In this document: piece after piece, positions 60,625 through 64,000 of the stretch
Layout: every line of letters begins with the position of its first letter
How positions within the stretch are numbered: position 1 is the first letter of the stretch
Assembly (NCBI GenBank): GCA_036971475.1
Contig: JBAIZL010000003.1
Coordinates: 89,965,542 to 90,029,541, forward strand
Direction: 5' to 3'
Length of the DNA stretch: 64,000 bases
Source of the DNA: Prosapia bicincta
Taxonomy: Eukaryota; Arthropoda; Insecta; Hemiptera; Cercopidae
Program-made: the position numbers and the translations under genes
Notes under the pieces: model-generated
Database searches by the model: none
The model's input: the letters and a program-made list of their open reading frames with translations, nothing else
Told to the model about the DNA's origin: nothing

Positions 60625-62690
60625 TAGATCTACTCTTTTCCGTGTTAACCGTCAAAAATTTTGAAATTAACCGATGTATAAAACAATGCATATATAATTT
60701 ATAATGAAATACCTATCGTAATTACGACAGGTAATAACACCAAAACTACTTGCACGTGTTAATAAAAGTTAAAACTCTTTAGATAAGTATATCTTGCTAT
60801 GTGTTTGGCCTAGAGAACATGAAATACTACAAATTAGTGTAAAATATACAAGGAAGGAGTGAAACTGAATATTGCATCAACAAAACTAATATAAATTAAC
60901 GAGGAATTTGGAAAAACGTTAATAACGAAAAATAAAACTGCATATAAAGAGATGAGGAGGTCATGGTCAAGACGAATAAAGCCAAATGTTCAAACGGTCT
61001 CGCTTTAAAACATACTGGAAAGAGATACGAACCATATGTTAATGTTATGGAATAGTTATATTTTTCGTGTATCCCCCAAAAAAAAGGTTGTGGTGATAAG
61101 GTCACTAACATTAGGGTTTTGTGTAGATGTTACCTGTAATGAATAGCCTGAGCGTGAAAACACTAGAGTAAGATAACAAAAGTCTTGCCTGTACATTTTA
61201 TACGGGGGCGAGTCATATTTCTCGGGAACAAAATCACATCTTTGACAGGTTTACACTAGGAAGGACATTTATAAAATACTTTTGAGTTTAGCTTTGAGCA
61301 ACGGTAGTAATTAAATAATAACACACACCAACTTTCAAGCAATAATTTATTTCCCTACACGCGTTTCAATACAATGTTAACATCATCAGGAGTAAATCGT
61401 AAATTATAAGTAATAACTGAAATTAAAGAAAGGTTATAACACATATTTATATCGTACAACGATCAAGCGATTCTATTACATACTACCAACATAACTGATT
61501 TATGATTTATGCTTCAGAATTGTTTTAAGAGCATAACATAGAGCTACAAAATATGCCACTCAAATTTAGTACATTTCTCACTGTCGTAATATGCTCTTAT
61601 CAATTTTAAATAAGATATTTCAACCAAGTGATATTTTATTAAACTGTTTTTAAATAGATAAGCCAAACTTTATGACATTCAGATTGCACTCAAATCATTT
61701 GGTGTTTAAGAAAATTTCAGCTAGTAAACATTTTTCCGGATATAAAAAGGTTGTTTATTTTGGTTTTCCAATGTTCACGTCCCGAAAACCACATTCACTC
61801 TATAAACCCTTTATCTTAAAGAAATACGTAGTGTTTTCAAAGGGTCTAACACGTTTACGATTTCTTTAGTTAAAGTTGAACAAAGAAGCATTTTAAGTTC
61901 CCTTTCCCATTGCTTTACTTCCCTCACTTTTGAAAGTTTAGATCCTCTTAACTCCTTTTCGCTCTCTGGCCATCTACATTCCGGTTTTCTTCTCTACATT
62001 TCTCTACAGGTAGAATTTGTTTAAGCTTCTTTTGTTATTATCAACAATTATCTTTGCTTCATTGACTTCTAAGGAAGTGTTGATCCTTTATGAAATTACC
62101 TTTTAAGACAACCTAATAGTGTTTTTATTCAGTTTAATGTGTCAAACAAATTATTCTCATGGCAACCAACTTTATAAAACCAAATTGCACACCGGCACTT
62201 TACATCAGTTACCTCCACGGGGTAAACTTTGTAAATCAATATTTAAATATAATGCAATCTTTTATCTAACGAAATACTGACTTATAAATAAAGTAAATTT
62301 GAACGTTGCTGACGCATTACGTTTTTGAGAGCATTTAGTTTCCTACAGTAGTTGAGCCTCAAAAAGCGTTAAACTATGAAGTAACGATTTTAAAGGGAAG
62401 TGTTCAAAATATGTTCAAAGAATAAATGTGAGCTGAGTTTGTTCATTTATATTTTATTTTGGGATTTAGTATTCGTGAATTTATTTACACTACTAGGGCT
62501 AGTCGAAGGAGTAGAGCACATTATCAGAGTAGATGACATCTAAAAAAAAAACTGAATATTATAATAGCGTATATTTTATGAATATAATAACTATAATTTT
62601 GCTTTGATAAGCTAAAATTTCACTAGCATTGTATTTTCATGTATATTAAAAAAATATGCTATCCTTAAACAATTTTAATAAAAGGACTCA
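60625..62690. other. AT-rich flank, no gene recognised
   Basis: Single-copy-looking AT-rich DNA. A short GC-richer stretch at 61351-61391 has a weak hammerhead-like pattern on the minus strand. A 65-codon open frame at 61672 has no recognisable motif. Confidence 0.45.
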
Positions 62691-62930
62691 TAATTCAAAA
62701 TACTGCAGTTTTAACAGTATAGTGAGGTCGTCTGGTATAGCGTGACCGATGAAATGCGCAGGAGGGGAAGGCAGCTAAACGCGGAGACTGCAATCGGAGG
62801 AGGAGAAGCGGCACAGTGTTGTAGTCTATAGCTTGTCTATCTTGCAGAACGTTAACAAGAAATTGTATCAGATTGCCCACTCCACACACATCTCAAGGCC
62901 ACCGCTCAAACTAAACCTGATGACCTTTAC
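62691..62930. other. GC-richer island of unknown nature
   Basis: About 240 bp stand out from the AT-rich surroundings by base composition, with purine-rich GGAGGAGGAGAAGCGGC. A 64-codon minus-strand open frame covers it, with no motif I recognise. It could be a fragment of an old transposon or a single exon; I cannot tell which. Confidence 0.35.
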
Positions 62931-64000
62931 AGAATAATATTTTGCCTGCTTGTTTTTAAACATAAAATATAACAGTTTTTAACTAAATAATAACGATAAT
63001 ATAATCATCAGTGAGTATAATTATATAAATTCTAAACTATAAATACACATAATTTATAAAATCAACCCCTACTGGAAATATTTATTGGTGTGATTTATTA
63101 TTCATTATTGGTCAATGTTACATTTATTCATACGCTAAGCTAATAAATTTAAAAAAGTTACTTGAAAAAAAGATAATCTGCAAAAGTAGAGTTAATGATA
63201 GGCGCAACTAAAACAAAGATCGCTTGAATCTTGAATCGGAAAAATTCTTTCATGCTGATTTTCATAAGGAAATTTCGATGTATCTAACGCCTTTCAATCC
63301 GGCCATAAAAAACTGCCAACTTTAGCCCTTTAACCTAACACTTGAAGTTTCTTTGGAGGGGAAGATGTTCTCCATGGTATACACTTTCACAAAACTTTAG
63401 GCAGAATTTTTAAAATTTTAATCGAGAGCAGCTTTTCTCCTATTAAATAATTTTAAAAATTTTACTGCGTTTCCCGATATAAAGGTTTTTGCTCTAGCTA
63501 CATAACAGTTTGGTAGATAGTTACATCGAATTTATTGAAATAATTGCAAGGTGGACCCTATCAAGAATTTATTCGTTACCCTTGTTTAAAATTGAAATAA
63601 TATACATTCCTGTTAACATTAATTTGTATAGTGGGTTGCAAATATTCAATGAAGTGTTTAGGAATTTTTGCGTTATTTAGTTATTTCCTATTTATTTTAT
63701 TTGTTAGTAATACTCTATGCATGTGTGTGGGCTTTTGTGTTGCCTACATGAAACTGATGGTGGATTGTTGCACTAGCGAGGTTTTGTGTTTGTGGTTCAT
63801 ATGGATTTTATGAATATTGGATACTCAACTTTATTGATGTTTTTTCCATTTGCAGGTTTTAACAAATGTTTTTTTGTAGAATTGTTTAATATTTAATTGG
63901 AGTTTTACACACCCCTCGCCGTCTCGCGTCACGGGACACGTTATAAGCTTCCGGGTCATAAACATTTCCACGACCCATATCCGGCGGACACTGTCCAGAC
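62931..64000. other. AT-rich flank, no gene recognised
   Basis: No gene or RNA I can support. A 60-codon frame at 63631 is probably chance. The last 100 bp (from about 63,900) are GC-richer and may begin a different feature beyond the window. Confidence 0.45.

Noticed and set aside
61672..61869. 65-codon plus-strand open frame
   Set aside because: No recognisable domain or gene context; the length is expected by chance.
63631..63813. 60-codon hydrophobic open frame
   Set aside because: T-rich DNA gives hydrophobic residues by composition; nothing else supports a gene.

Overview
This is eukaryotic DNA, most likely from an arthropod and probably an insect. The genes have short GT-AG introns, TATA promoters and AATAAA signals. 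The one intact transposable element looks like a Jockey-clade non-LTR retrotransposon, a group best known from arthropods. The background is AT-rich. I cannot name the species.

Positions 1 to about 58,254 are one head-to-tail array on the + strand with a unit of 1,296-1,303 bp. Each unit is a complete small gene: TATA box, three coding exons (122, 227 and 158 nt), two introns (78 and 96 or 98 bp), a poly(A) signal and an AT-rich spacer. The product is a basic protein of 168 residues. Residues about 30-72 read as an F-box, the Skp1-binding motif of SCF ubiquitin ligases, and a lysine/arginine-rich stretch lies near the C terminus. I count 42 copies, 39 left of a retrotransposon and 3 right of it, and the array runs off the left edge of the window. 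The 39 left copies are nearly identical and carry nested signs of unequal crossing-over: a 9-unit (11,700 bp) tandem duplication, a 2-unit (2,593 bp) duplication, a probable 2-unit duplication near 35-40 kb, and a 1-unit duplication. The three right copies are clearly older, and the last breaks down into scrambled fragments near 58.3 kb.

Positions 50,353-54,904 hold the Jockey-like element. ORF1 (gag-like, PRE_C2HC region plus CCHC knuckles) has a frameshift; ORF2 (endonuclease and reverse transcriptase, 897 aa) is open. The element cuts exon 3 of copy 39 and ends in the 5' UTR of copy 40, so about 580 bp of array is missing and no target-site duplication is visible. The exon 3 frame of copy 39 runs straight into ORF1, giving an uninterrupted F-box/gag reading frame.

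Positions 58,255-64,000 are AT-rich flank with no gene I can support. They hold a minisatellite (about 59,230-60,624) whose inner part is 18 units of 43/44 bp with a four-unit higher-order pattern.

The main point of interest is the array: dozens of intact, individually promoted, homogenised F-box genes, with an F-box exon that barely changes and an N-terminal exon whose differences are almost all amino-acid replacing. The layout resembles the Drosophila Stellate array (multicopy small genes in units of about 1.2-1.3 kb). A role in genetic conflict, sex-linked amplification or high germline dosage is inference only.
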